Below are positions 42,677-51,004 of a stretch of 57,539 bases of DNA, in pieces. The position numbers were made by a program, and so were the translations under genes. Below the pieces are notes generated by a model, which had not been told where the DNA came from, did no database searches, and was given only the letters and a program-made list of their open reading frames with translations. Each line of letters starts with the position of its first letter. Position 1 is the first letter of the stretch. The DNA is from Planctomycetota bacterium (GTDB taxonomy: Bacteria > Planctomycetota > SZUA-567 > H5-PLA8), in contig JAHCJK010000014.1 of NCBI GenBank assembly GCA_026184295.1, forward strand, positions 1-57,539, read 5' to 3'.

Positions 42677-44160
42677 AAAAGGCACCCGTGCCGGGTCATT
42701 ATGGGATGTTGGGATACGAAGCCGCGACCAAGGCACGCGCGCAGGGTAAGGCGGTGCCCACGGGCGGAAGCGCCGACTATCATGCCAGGTACGATCTGGA
42801 CATCCTTCGTCGGCAATCTCAAACCTTTGACCGAGATAATGGCCTTTATCGCGGAATCATCAATCGAGCGGTGGATAATATTCTCGGTGATGGGTTTGCA
42901 TTGCAGGCGCGCACAAGCAAAAAGAAAACCAATGAACAGTTGGAAAGGCTTTGGCACGAGTGGTGCAAAGATCCTGAAGTTCGCGGCCTTCATACCTGGT
43001 GGTCGATTGAGCGCGTTGTGCTTCGTTCCGTTCTAGTGGATGGCGATATTGCCGCACTTAAGACCGAAGACGGCCGGATTCAGTTGATCGAGAGCGAACG
43101 GATTGCCACGAGCAAGACGGCGCTCTTTGATCGACCGATCGTACAGGGCATCGAGTTGAATCCGCAAGGGCGCCCGGTGGCCTACTATATCGCGCATTAT
43201 GATCGCGCAGGTCTAGTGAATTCATCGGCGGCCGAACGGAAGAATGCGGAAAACATCGAATTGGTTGCTTCGCTGGAGCGGGCCTCGCAGACGCGCGGCC
43301 TGCCGGCGCAGGTAAGCAATTTTCCGATGTTCCACCGCATCAATGATGTCTGCAATTCCGAAGCGATTGCATGGCAATTACTCGCGCGTTTTGCGATCGC
43401 CATCAGCCGCGAAAATGCGGCGACCTTGGGATATGGGCAATCGCGTCAAGATCCGGCCAAGGCGGGTCAGCAGGAAAATACCTCCCCTGATCGCATCCAG
43501 GAATTTGATGAAGCGATCATCTTCCATGCGGAAAAAGGCGAATCGCTTAGAGGCATTGAACGCAATTTGCCGGGTGCAAATTTCCCCAGCAGCATAACCA
43601 TGTTCATTCGGCTCCTGGGGCTTCCGGTGGGGATGCCGCTGGAACTTGTCTTGCTCGATTGGTCGAAGACCAATTACAGCAGCGCGCGCGCGGCGCTTGA
43701 GCAGGCTTTCCGGATGTTTGCATGCTGGCAACGCCTATTGAGGCAGCGCTTCCATGCGCCGATTTATCGCTGGAAAGTAATGCAGTGGATCGCCGAAGGC
43801 CTGGTGCCGGATTCGCCTGATATTCTTCGGCACGAATGGATTGTACCTAGCTTCCCATGGATCGATCAGCTTAAGGAGGCGCAAGCCTGGGGCATGCGAA
43901 TTGACCGAGGCTTGTCCACGCAGGCGGAAGCACTTAAGAGCGTCAACCGTGATAGAGGCGAATGGCTTCAGGCGCGAGCCGCCGAAATTCAAGATGCGAT
44001 CGACACGGCCAACGAGATCAACGAGAAAAACCCCAATGCCGGTGTTGACTGGCGAATATTTGCGGGCCTTGTTCCGAATGCTGCACCGGCTGCCGCGCCT
44101 GAATCGGATGCGAATGAATCTCAGCCGCCGGACGAAAAACCTACCGATCCTGAAAAGTAG
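42673..44160 (+). CDS. phage portal protein, lambda type
   Basis: A 495-residue portal protein. FDRDNGLYRGIINRAVDNIL and WSIERVVLRSVLVDGDIAAL are typical of the lambda gpB/GpA-linked portal family, as is PASSIT-like NFPSSITMFIRLLGLPVGMP and the LDWSKTNYSSARAALEQAF segment near residue 335. The dodecameric ring sits at one vertex of the head and is the channel for packaging. It overlaps the gpW-like gene and is followed by the second copy of the palindrome, then the protease gene. Confidence 0.9.
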   Translation: MKKAPVPGHYGMLGYEAATKARAQGKAVPTGGSADYHARYDLDILRRQSQTFDRDNGLYRGIINRAVDNILGDGFALQARTSKKKTNEQLERLWHEWCKDPEVRGLHTWWSIERVVLRSVLVDGDIAALKTEDGRIQLIESERIATSKTALFDRPIVQGIELNPQGRPVAYYIAHYDRAGLVNSSAAERKNAENIELVASLERASQTRGLPAQVSNFPMFHRINDVCNSEAIAWQLLARFAIAISRENAATLGYGQSRQDPAKAGQQENTSPDRIQEFDEAIIFHAEKGESLRGIERNLPGANFPSSITMFIRLLGLPVGMPLELVLLDWSKTNYSSARAALEQAFRMFACWQRLLRQRFHAPIYRWKVMQWIAEGLVPDSPDILRHEWIVPSFPWIDQLKEAQAWGMRIDRGLSTQAEALKSVNRDRGEWLQARAAEIQDAIDTANEINEKNPNAGVDWRIFAGLVPNAAPAAAPESDANESQPPDEKPTDPEK

Positions 44161-44177
44161 ATTACTGATCTGTAATC
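44159..44177 (+). repeat. intergenic palindrome, copy 2
   Basis: AGATTAC (44159-44165), TGATCT, GTAATC (44172-44177): identical to copy 1 at 42336 over the shared stretch, and again starting in the TAG stop codon of the gene before it. Downstream bases also partly match those after copy 1 (an ATTGCG followed by an AAG-CTTC segment). Confidence 0.8.
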
Positions 44178-44220
44178 CACCGCATTGCGGAAAAGTCTTC
44201 AAAGCCGTTTTATCATCAGC

Positions 44221-45267
44221 ATGGAAACGAAACGCGATCCCCTGCTCAGGCTGACCGAAGAAGGTAACCTCGAATTCCTTCCGCTTGCGAAGGAAGGCGA
44301 AAAGCCGGAACAGCGTTCTTTTCGCATGAAGGCTTATAGCGGTGCGCCGGTGCGCCGGATCTTCGGCGTGATGGCCATCGATCTGGCTGGGATCAGTTTC
44401 GCGGCGTCCACTCCGATCCTGAAAAACCACGATCCGGATCAAATCGTTGGAATGTCCGAACAGGTAGTGAAGACCGATACTGGCCTAATGATCGAAGGAA
44501 GACTCAGCCGAAAGACCAAGGCCGCACAAGAAGTCTCCGATCTTGCCGACGAGAATTTTAAGTGGCAGGCCAGCGTGGGCCTGGAAATTCAAAGCGTCGA
44601 GCGCGTGGATTCGGGCGCTGAAGTCATTGTCAATGGGCGTAAGCTCGCGGGTCCCGCCTACGTCGTCCGAAAATCCAAACTTCGTGAATCGAGTTTCGTG
44701 CCTGTGGGTGCCGATGATGACACTTCGGGCGAAGTGCTCTCGCTCTTTACTGAGCAGAAAGGAACCGTCATGTCCGTGAACAACGATGAAGCCAAGGCCA
44801 AGCAGGACGCGGAAGCGGCGAAGCAGGAAGGTGTGAAGGCCGAGCGTCAGCGGGGTGCCGATCTGAAGGCTGCCTTCCCGAAGGATCAGGCCTTCGCACT
44901 CGAAGCCATCGAAAAGGGTTGGACCGTTCAGGAAGCGAAGGCGGCCTATGCCGACAAGCTCGAAGCGACCTTGACCGAGAAGGACAAGGAAATCGAGACG
45001 CTGAAGAAGACGCCTGCCGGAAACGGTCAGGCGTCGGGCACGAAGCCTGTCAACTTCGGCGTGGGATCGAACGGCGCGGGTGAAGGCGGCGATGGGAAGG
45101 GCAAGTCCTTTCTCGACCTGGCGGGAGAAATTCGCGACTCGCAGAAGGTGAGCGTCGAAGCGTCGCTCACCATGGCTGCCGAGAAGTATCCCGAAAAGCA
45201 TCGGGAATACGTGGACGGCGCGCGCCAGTCCACGCCTCGCAAGATCGAGCGGGTCGCCAGCAAGTAG
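44221..45267 (+). CDS. prohead protease fused to scaffold-like tail
   Basis: A 348-residue protein in two parts. Residues 1-180 resemble a phage head-maturation protease of the HK97/U35 type: H70 in PILKNHDPDQIVG and S118 in KWQASVGLEI are the probable catalytic pair. The part after about 184 is highly charged and helical (EAKAKQDAEAAKQ, LEATLTEKDKEIETLKK), as in scaffold domains. It should cut scaffold and capsid precursors during head assembly. The ATG at 44221 has only a weak ribosome site. An internal start could give the scaffold alone. Confidence 0.82.
   Translation: METKRDPLLRLTEEGNLEFLPLAKEGEKPEQRSFRMKAYSGAPVRRIFGVMAIDLAGISFAASTPILKNHDPDQIVGMSEQVVKTDTGLMIEGRLSRKTKAAQEVSDLADENFKWQASVGLEIQSVERVDSGAEVIVNGRKLAGPAYVVRKSKLRESSFVPVGADDDTSGEVLSLFTEQKGTVMSVNNDEAKAKQDAEAAKQEGVKAERQRGADLKAAFPKDQAFALEAIEKGWTVQEAKAAYADKLEATLTEKDKEIETLKKTPAGNGQASGTKPVNFGVGSNGAGEGGDGKGKSFLDLAGEIRDSQKVSVEASLTMAAEKYPEKHREYVDGARQSTPRKIERVASK
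44770..45267 (+). CDS. nested scaffold protein from an internal start
   Basis: The ATG at 44770, in frame with the protease gene (codon 184), follows AAAGGAACCGTC, a good ribosome site, and opens exactly where the protease domain ends. It would give a 165-residue scaffold, the same logic as lambda Nu3 within gene C. The evidence is the site and the domain boundary; protein data would be needed to prove it. Confidence 0.55.
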   Translation: MSVNNDEAKAKQDAEAAKQEGVKAERQRGADLKAAFPKDQAFALEAIEKGWTVQEAKAAYADKLEATLTEKDKEIETLKKTPAGNGQASGTKPVNFGVGSNGAGEGGDGKGKSFLDLAGEIRDSQKVSVEASLTMAAEKYPEKHREYVDGARQSTPRKIERVASK

Positions 45268-45334
45268 ACGACGCATCCGGCCTGCTTTGCTAAGCGGACC
45301 GTTTCCAAAGGAACCTTAGGTCAGGAGTCTTCGC

Positions 45335-45982
45335 ATGAGTCAGCAGACGGAAGCGCCGGTGATCTCGCTCGAAGCGGCCGAAGCCATCGGGCAGTACCTC
45401 CGCGTGAAGCTCAACAGCAGCGGGAAGGCTGCGCTCGCTGGTGCGGGAGAGCCTGCCATCGGCATTTCTCAGGTGGCAGCGGCGCAGGGCGCGCAGGTTT
45501 CGGTGCGCCTGCTCAACGGTCCCGGCACGTTCAAGATGGTGGCCAACGCTGCCATCGCGGCCTTGGCCGTCGTGTACGGCGTGGCCAGTGGCAAGATCGA
45601 CGACACCACCGGCGCGGGCAATCCCGGCCATGGTATCGGTCTTGCGCTCGAAGCCGCGACCGCGCAAGGCGACGTGATCGAAGTGCTGCCGTTGCCGAGC
45701 AGCCAGGGCATCCGCATCATCGCCGGCCAGCATACGACGGTGGCGGCCTCGGACACGGTGGTCACCGGCCTTGCGCAGGTGTTCGGCGTGGTGGCCAGCC
45801 TGGATTCCGATCCCGTGGATGACCCCGAATGGGTTTCGGCAAGCATCGGCGATCAGGCCGGCACGCCGGCCGCCGGAAGCGTCCTCATCAAGACCTGGAA
45901 AAACACGGCCGGCAACGACCCGACGCCGGCGGCGGCCACGACCTTCACCAAGAAGGTCAATTGGATGGCCTGGGGTTACTAG
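45335..45982 (+). CDS. capsid decoration (cement) protein, DUF2190-like
   Basis: A 215-residue protein similar in pattern to DUF2190 decoration proteins. LRVKLNSSGKAALAGAGEPAIGISQVAAAQG near the N-terminus and VYGVASGKIDDTTGAGNPGHGIGLAL are typical. Beta-rich throughout, with an added Thr/Ala-rich tail ending NWMAWGY. Position between protease and capsid matches lambda gpD, which stabilises the expanded head. TCAGGAG precedes the start. Confidence 0.8.
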   Translation: MSQQTEAPVISLEAAEAIGQYLRVKLNSSGKAALAGAGEPAIGISQVAAAQGAQVSVRLLNGPGTFKMVANAAIAALAVVYGVASGKIDDTTGAGNPGHGIGLALEAATAQGDVIEVLPLPSSQGIRIIAGQHTTVAASDTVVTGLAQVFGVVASLDSDPVDDPEWVSASIGDQAGTPAAGSVLIKTWKNTAGNDPTPAAATTFTKKVNWMAWGY

Positions 45983-45994
45983 GCTCAAACGCAT

Positions 45995-46048
45995 CGCGAC
46001 GGATAGGCCGGCCGGCCGAAAAGGGAGTGCCCGCTCCTTTCCGTCGCG
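45995..46048 (+). other. inverted repeat between decoration and capsid genes
   Basis: CGCGACGGA (45995-46003) and TCCGTCGCG (46040-46048) are perfect 9-base arms around an inner hairpin (AAAGGGAG with CTCCTTT). A stable structure in a 126-base gap before the major capsid gene could mark transcript processing or partial termination that adjusts capsid expression. Confidence 0.5.
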
Positions 46049-46108
46049 TGAACAAGGGCGCGTGGCCTTGGGCGGGGCCTGATCGAAGCACGTCAAGGAG
46101 AATCAGTC

Positions 46109-47062
46109 ATGCCTGGGTACAGCGGAACGTATGCAACGCCGCGCCTCGATCTGGGCCGGGCCATGTGGGAGTACATGCTGGGCAGCCAACAGTTCATCGG
46201 CACGCGCGTCCTCCCCATCTTCCGGACCATGAAGAAGTCGGCGGCCTTCAGCAAGATCACGCGCGAAAGCATCCTGCGCAGCCGCAACGTCAAGCGTGCT
46301 CCTCGCGGAAGCTACAGCCGCGATCAGTACGAAGCCAAGGATCAGTCGTATTCCTGCGAAGAACGCGGGCACGAACAGCCGCTCGATGATGTCGAGCGCG
46401 AGCTGTACGCCTCGGACTTCTCGGCCGAGCTCGCTGCCGCGCGCATCGCGGCGAACGTCGTGCTGCTCGAACAGGAGCGCGACATCGCCAGCATGATCTT
46501 CAACGCGACCACCTGGAACGGCGCAGCGCTCTACACCGACAATTCGGGGGCACCGTGGGCCACGGTCGGCACCGACATCATCGGGCAGGTGGACGCGGCG
46601 AAGGACAAGGTCCGCACGAACAGCGGCATGAAGGCCAACGCGCTGATCATCAGCCAGGCGCAGATCAAGAACCTGAAGGCCAACACCGCGATCAAGGCCG
46701 CGATCTCCTACGTGGCGATCCCGACCGAAGATCAGATCCTGGCCGCGCTGACCGGGCTCTTCGGCCTGAAGCACGTGATCGTGGGCGACCAGATCCGTAA
46801 CAGCGCCAAGGAAGGGCAGGCCTTCGTGGGTGCCGATGTCTGGTCTTCGTCCTATGCGATGATCGCACGCGTGGCTGAAAGCGAAGATCTGACCGAACCG
46901 TGCATCGGCCGCACGATGCTCTGGACGGCGGACAGCCCTGAGAACGCGACCGTCGAAGAGTACCGCGAAGAGCAGACCCGCTCTTGGGTCTACCGCGCGC
47001 GGCATCAGGCCGACGAAGTCGTGTTCGACGCCAACTACGGGCACCTGCTCAAGATCGCCTAG
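46109..47062 (+). CDS. major capsid protein
   Basis: A 317-residue capsid protein following the decoration gene. The pattern (helical N-terminus with DLGRAMWEYM, then VERELYASDFSAELAAARIAANVVLLEQERDIASMIFN, and GADVWSSSYAMIARV near the end) matches a branch of HK97-fold capsids encoded next to DUF2190 proteins. AAGGAG precedes the ATG. A large hairpin follows the stop, suggesting that this abundant transcript ends or is stabilised there. Confidence 0.87.
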   Translation: MPGYSGTYATPRLDLGRAMWEYMLGSQQFIGTRVLPIFRTMKKSAAFSKITRESILRSRNVKRAPRGSYSRDQYEAKDQSYSCEERGHEQPLDDVERELYASDFSAELAAARIAANVVLLEQERDIASMIFNATTWNGAALYTDNSGAPWATVGTDIIGQVDAAKDKVRTNSGMKANALIISQAQIKNLKANTAIKAAISYVAIPTEDQILAALTGLFGLKHVIVGDQIRNSAKEGQAFVGADVWSSSYAMIARVAESEDLTEPCIGRTMLWTADSPENATVEEYREEQTRSWVYRARHQADEVVFDANYGHLLKIA

Positions 47063-47095
47063 TAAATCCGCGCGGCCTCGCCACCGCGCGCCCCG

Positions 47096-47131
47096 CCAGG
47101 GCTCCGGAGTTCCACGGCTCCGGAGCCCTGG
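47096..47131 (+). terminator. long perfect hairpin after the capsid gene
   Basis: CCAGGGCTCCGGAG (47096-47109) and CTCCGGAGCCCTGG (47118-47131) are perfect 14-base arms around an 8-base loop. It is followed by TTCACA and no long U-tract, so it may partly terminate or protect the capsid mRNA end. Confidence 0.65.
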
Positions 47132-47167
47132 TTCACACTACCAAACCAACTTAGAGGAACCCGCGCC

Positions 47168-47452
47168 ATGTCCGAAGAGGAAACCAAAGTCATGCGCCGG
47201 GTTTCGCTTCCGCCGATCGGCGGCGGCAGTTCCATCACGGTGGGAATTCTCATCACCATCGTTTCGGCCCTTGTCGGTCTCTTCGTCTACGTCGGCGGCT
47301 CCGTTTGGTGGGCCGCGTCCATGCAGACCAAGATGGACTTCGTGGTCGAACAGACCACCAAGATGCAGACGGACAAGGCAGCGGCGGAAAAGGAAATTCA
47401 GGATCTGAAGTTCCGCATCACGGTGCTTGAAAGTCAGGTGAAGAAACCATGA
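47168..47452 (+). CDS. small single-helix membrane protein, holin-like candidate
   Basis: A 94-residue protein with one strong membrane helix (about 24-50, TVGILITIVSALVGLFVYVGG) after a basic N-terminus and followed by a charged coiled coil (TDKAAAEKEIQDLKFRITVL). The layout suits phage holins with one helix or Rz-like i-spanins. It overlaps the patatin-like phospholipase gene by ATGA. Its start follows GAGGAACCCGCGCC. A lysis role is inferred from form and context. Confidence 0.6.
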   Translation: MSEEETKVMRRVSLPPIGGGSSITVGILITIVSALVGLFVYVGGSVWWAASMQTKMDFVVEQTTKMQTDKAAAEKEIQDLKFRITVLESQVKKP

Positions 47453-48414
47453 GGCGCTTTCGCATTCTCAGCATCGACGGCGGCGGCATGCGCGGCATCG
47501 CGCCGGCGCGCTGGCTGCACAGCCTCTGCGCGCAGATCGGGCACAAGCCCCTGCACGCCTCGTTCGATCTGGTGGCCGGCACCAGCACGGGGGCCATCAT
47601 CGCGCTGGCCATCGGGTGCGGCATCCCGGCCGAAACGATCCTGCGCCTCTACCGCGATCGAGGCCTGGAGATCTTCCCGCCACGGCCGGCCAGCTTCCTC
47701 GGCCGCTACTTCCGGTTCTTCCGCCACGACCTCTGGGACCCGAAGTACTCGGCCGACGGGATCAACAAGGTCTTGCAGGAAGTATTCGGCGGCAAGCGTC
47801 TCGGCCAGCTTAAGACGCGCGTGCTCGTGATGAGCTACGACACGTTCACGCGCCAGCCGTACCCCATCAAGTCCTGGGACCCCGACTTCAAGGATCTCCC
47901 GGTCTGGGAAGCCGCGCGCGCAAGCTCGGCCGCCCCGACCTTCTTTCCGGCCCACGTGATCAACATCGGGAGCGTGCTGCACCCGCTGGTGGACGGGGGC
48001 GTCGTGGCCAACAACCCGGCCGCCTGCGCGATGGCCGAAGCGTACCGCCTGAAGGACCCCGGCCAGCCGGTATTCCTGGCCAGCCTGGGCACCGGCCGCG
48101 CCGCGAAGCCGATCCCGGCCCACGCGGTGTTGAGCATGGGCGCGGCCGAATGGGCTCCGTTCATCCTCGACGTGCTGCTGGATGCGAGTGAAGCGGTGCA
48201 CTACCAGATGCGCCAGGCGCTCGAACCGCTCAGCTATTCCATCACGCCCGAAAGCAACCTCTACGTCCGCATGCAGCACATCCTCGCGCCGCAGTACGAA
48301 GCGATGGACAACGGACAACCCGATCACCTGCGCGAGCTGGACGCCCTCGCGGCCAACTACCTGGCGTATGACGGTGCGCTCGGATTCCGGCGCATCGTCA
48401 AGGAACTCTCGTAA
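47449..48414 (+). CDS. patatin-like phospholipase encoded in the prophage
   Basis: A 321-residue patatin-like lipid acyl hydrolase. The oxyanion motif DGGGMRG (10-16), nucleophile elbow GTSTG with S46, and catalytic D182 in LVDGGVVANNP are all intact, so it should cleave membrane phospholipids. It most resembles CapV-type bacterial patatins, but no cyclic-nucleotide synthase is nearby. It is translationally coupled to the small membrane protein and followed by a lipoprotein gene, in the lysis-cassette position between capsid and tail genes. It could disrupt the membrane during lysis, act in virion entry, or be an accessory gene altering the host. There is no signal peptide. Confidence 0.9.
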   Translation: MRRFRILSIDGGGMRGIAPARWLHSLCAQIGHKPLHASFDLVAGTSTGAIIALAIGCGIPAETILRLYRDRGLEIFPPRPASFLGRYFRFFRHDLWDPKYSADGINKVLQEVFGGKRLGQLKTRVLVMSYDTFTRQPYPIKSWDPDFKDLPVWEAARASSAAPTFFPAHVINIGSVLHPLVDGGVVANNPAACAMAEAYRLKDPGQPVFLASLGTGRAAKPIPAHAVLSMGAAEWAPFILDVLLDASEAVHYQMRQALEPLSYSITPESNLYVRMQHILAPQYEAMDNGQPDHLRELDALAANYLAYDGALGFRRIVKELS

Positions 48415-48441
48415 ACCCCAAGCACGGAAAGGAAGCGACCC

Positions 48442-49284
48442 ATGGCGAAAACGTACGAACAGGCCCGCAAGGAGGCGCTCGACGCGGGCATCCCCGAATC
48501 CGACCTCAAGCCGGAAGTCATCGCGCAGTTCGGGCACGACTTTGCGGACCCCTCGGCCGGCTTCACGCCCAACGAACCGAAACTCTCGTCGGAGCAGCTC
48601 AAGCAGCACCTCGCGTTCCTGGATGCCGAAGGCAAGGCGAACCGCATGCCCGTCCAGATCTTCAACGTGGTCAAGAAGATCGCGGCCACCGTCGCCCCGC
48701 TCCTGCTGGCGCTGATGTTCCTGGTGGCCTCGGGATGTTCCAGCCAGCGCGCGAGCGAGACCGCCGGCGAGATCTCCGCCGCCGCGCAGCAGCTCGATCA
48801 GGACCATACGGCGCTCGAAGAGACCCTCATCGCGGAACTGCGCGACCGCGACCTCAAGCAGGCCGACAAGCTCTACGAGGACGCCGTCAAGAGCGTGACG
48901 CGCACGGTCAAGACCACGCAGCAGACGCCGATCAAGGTCCGCACCGTCGCGGCGGACGGGACCACGAAAGAGACCACCGAGTACCAGACCGTGGAGGTCG
49001 ATACGCCCGTCGTGAATCCCGACACGCTGAAGGCGCTGATGAACAAGAAGCTCGAACACTACGCGCAGATCGAGGCCAACGTGAAGAGCATCCGCGGGAA
49101 GATGGCGACGATCAGCCGCAACCGCGCCAACATCGAAGCCCTGACCGACGGCCTGCGGAAGTACTTCAACGAGCGCGCCGATGCCTACGAGGCCGCCAAC
49201 GACGCGACCGACCTCGCGCTCCAGTACCTCGACAAGTTCGTCAACAAGAAGCCTCGGGCCGAGACCGCCAACGCGGGAGAGTGA
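48442..49284 (+). CDS. coiled-coil lipoprotein with 68-residue soluble extension
   Basis: A 280-residue frame after AGGAAGCGACCC. Residues 1-68 are soluble (QARKEALDAGIPESDLKPEV), with no membrane part. From M69 there is a perfect lipoprotein signal: basic VVKK, a hydrophobic stretch, and a lipobox VASGC with C99. The rest is a long charged helix to the end, the form of an o-spanin or envelope-spanning rod. An ATG at 48646 begins precisely at the signal (AAGGCGAACCGC upstream), so either translation starts inside or the protein anchors in the middle. Following the holin-like and phospholipase genes, a spanin-like lysis role is possible. Confidence 0.65.
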   Translation: MAKTYEQARKEALDAGIPESDLKPEVIAQFGHDFADPSAGFTPNEPKLSSEQLKQHLAFLDAEGKANRMPVQIFNVVKKIAATVAPLLLALMFLVASGCSSQRASETAGEISAAAQQLDQDHTALEETLIAELRDRDLKQADKLYEDAVKSVTRTVKTTQQTPIKVRTVAADGTTKETTEYQTVEVDTPVVNPDTLKALMNKKLEHYAQIEANVKSIRGKMATISRNRANIEALTDGLRKYFNERADAYEAANDATDLALQYLDKFVNKKPRAETANAGE

Positions 49285-49291
49285 GTCCCCC

Positions 49292-49708
49292 ATGCCGGAC
49301 GCCTTCCAGAATGCTTTCGCTGGCCTGCTCGGCACCGACCTTGCCGAGCAGGTCAGTTACATTCCGGCCGGCGGCGAGGAAGAAAACCGCGTCACGCTCT
49401 ACGCGAGCGTGCGACGGCCGCGCAACAGCGTCGATCGCAGCCGTTCGGTGGGCCTCGTCTACGAATACATCGTGCAGGTGTATTTGGGCACGCATGCTAC
49501 GTACGGCGGTTTCGCGGCCGATGCCCCTCCGGTGCGCGGGCTCAAGTTCAAGTTGCCGCTCGTGAAGGGCGGGGTTGCGGTGGACGGCTGGATGGTCGGT
49601 GAGATCCAGGCGGCGCGCGGCAAGTGGATGCTCACCTGCACGTACGCGCCGGATCGTTCGTCGGTGGGCGGGCACGAAAAGACGGGCGTGGGAGTGGGCA
49701 ACAAATGA
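49292..49708 (+). CDS. head-tail connector-type phage protein
   Basis: A 138-residue beta-rich protein from the ATG at 49292 (GGGAGAG upstream). No family is firmly recognised; size and position after head genes and before tail genes suit a head-completion or head-tail joining protein. VYEYIVQVYLGTHATYGG and WMVGEIQAARGKWMLTCTYAPD suggest a small beta-barrel. It overlaps the next gene by ATGA. Confidence 0.5.
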   Translation: MPDAFQNAFAGLLGTDLAEQVSYIPAGGEEENRVTLYASVRRPRNSVDRSRSVGLVYEYIVQVYLGTHATYGGFAADAPPVRGLKFKLPLVKGGVAVDGWMVGEIQAARGKWMLTCTYAPDRSSVGGHEKTGVGVGNK

Positions 49709-50442
49709 GCGTCGCGCCGCGAGGAATCTTCTGCCTGCCCGTGCACGCACTGGCTGCAATGCTGGCCAACTGCGCCAGCTTTCAGAAGCTCGTGCAGGCC
49801 GCAAGCGCCACGGCCGCACTGGCAAAGGTATATCCGTTCGGGATCGCCGGGGAGCCCGCGCGGCCTTTCGCCGTGGTCGGTCACGAAGACTGGCGGCCCG
49901 AAGCCGTCGCCGGCGGTACGCGCCTGGAATACGCGAACCTGGGCGTGCTCTCGATCCTGACCGAAGTATCGCTCAAGCTCGAAGCGGCCGTCACGACCGC
50001 GAACTCCACGACCGTCTTCCGGCTCTCCGGCCTGGTGGGCCTGAAGAACGATCACTTCAACGGGCTGAAGGTGAAGATCCTGTCCGGCGCGGCCAAGAAC
50101 GAGATCGGGGAGATCTCCGACTTCGACGGCGCGACGGGCGAGATCACCCTGGCCGGCGCGCTGCCGGCCGCGCCTCAAGTGGGCGATACCCTGCGCATCT
50201 ATCCAGGCTCGGATCAGGACGCCTACACCTGGTTCATGAACACGATGGGCGACATCGCGGCCGAACTGCTCGCGCAGAGCGGCGCGGGCACGGACCTGAA
50301 CACCGTCGATTCGGGCATGCCCGCTGGCTTTGGCTGCCTTGCCTTGCGGCAGCCGCGCCAGGAAGTCTTCCAGCGCGCCGCGCCGGACAAGCAGGCGGTG
50401 GACCACCTGCTCTGCGTGTGGGAGTTCGACTATGGCCGTTAA
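49705..50442 (+). CDS. phage structural protein, probable tail-completion or neck
   Basis: A 245-residue protein in an ATGA overlap with the previous gene. It is helical at the start (HALAAMLANCASFQKLVQAA) and contains a mid-segment with beta-rich STTVFRLSGLVGLKNDHFNGLKVKIL, like phage domains that bind along DNA or rings. Its order, before the tail tube gene, suggests neck or tail-completion function. Not recognised by motif; position is the main evidence. Confidence 0.5.
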   Translation: MSVAPRGIFCLPVHALAAMLANCASFQKLVQAASATAALAKVYPFGIAGEPARPFAVVGHEDWRPEAVAGGTRLEYANLGVLSILTEVSLKLEAAVTTANSTTVFRLSGLVGLKNDHFNGLKVKILSGAAKNEIGEISDFDGATGEITLAGALPAAPQVGDTLRIYPGSDQDAYTWFMNTMGDIAAELLAQSGAGTDLNTVDSGMPAGFGCLALRQPRQEVFQRAAPDKQAVDHLLCVWEFDYGR

Positions 50443-50998
50443 ACAACGGATCGAATTCCGCGGCCGGATGTACGCCAAGATCAAGGGCTGGCCGGCGGCG
50501 GTCAAGACCGGCCTGGGCGGCGCGATCGTGGACCCGTGGTGGAAGGAGTACCTGCCGCTGCACTTCACCAAGCAGGCTTACTTTCGCTACACCGGCGGCG
50601 CGAAGGACGGCGGGCCGGGCGGCATCTTCAAACCGCGCTATCGGAAGCGCACGCGCGAAGAGTACCTGGAAGATGTGCGTACCGGCAGATCCCAGGGCAG
50701 GCTCTTCCGGAGGGTCCTGCGCGATCCCATGCATGCATCGGGCAACCTGGAATTCAGCGTGCTCGGCATCCAGCCGCGCATCGCCGGTTCGGCGCGCTCG
50801 GGCGTGCGCGGCTACCTGCGCGGTTCCAACGTCGCCAACTTCCACACCGGCAACAATCCCCAGACGGGCGGCTACAACATGGTGGCCGAATTGCGCGTCG
50901 TCAACGAACAGGAAGCGACGGCGATGGGCATGAGGCTCGAAGAGGTGCTTGTCGCGTTCCTGAACGAAAAGGGCGCGGTCGAAATCAAGGAGGTCTGA
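50432..50998 (+). CDS. phage tail-completion-like protein
   Basis: A 188-residue basic protein overlapping the previous gene by 11 bases, with GGGAG 8 bases upstream. Rich in Arg and aromatic residues (YAKIKGWPAAVKTGLGG, PRYRKRTREEYLEDV). HK97 gp10-like or minor tail proteins at this place in siphoviruses have similar size and basic character. No catalytic motif. AAGGAGG near its end serves the following tail-tube gene. Confidence 0.5.
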   Translation: MAVKQRIEFRGRMYAKIKGWPAAVKTGLGGAIVDPWWKEYLPLHFTKQAYFRYTGGAKDGGPGGIFKPRYRKRTREEYLEDVRTGRSQGRLFRRVLRDPMHASGNLEFSVLGIQPRIAGSARSGVRGYLRGSNVANFHTGNNPQTGGYNMVAELRVVNEQEATAMGMRLEEVLVAFLNEKGAVEIKEV

Positions 50999-51004
50999 AT
51001 CGTC

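Noticed and set aside
47449..48414. CBASS defence operon based on the patatin-like gene
   Set aside because: No cyclic oligonucleotide synthase, ubiquitin-like or HORMA gene is adjacent; neighbours are phage structural or membrane genes.
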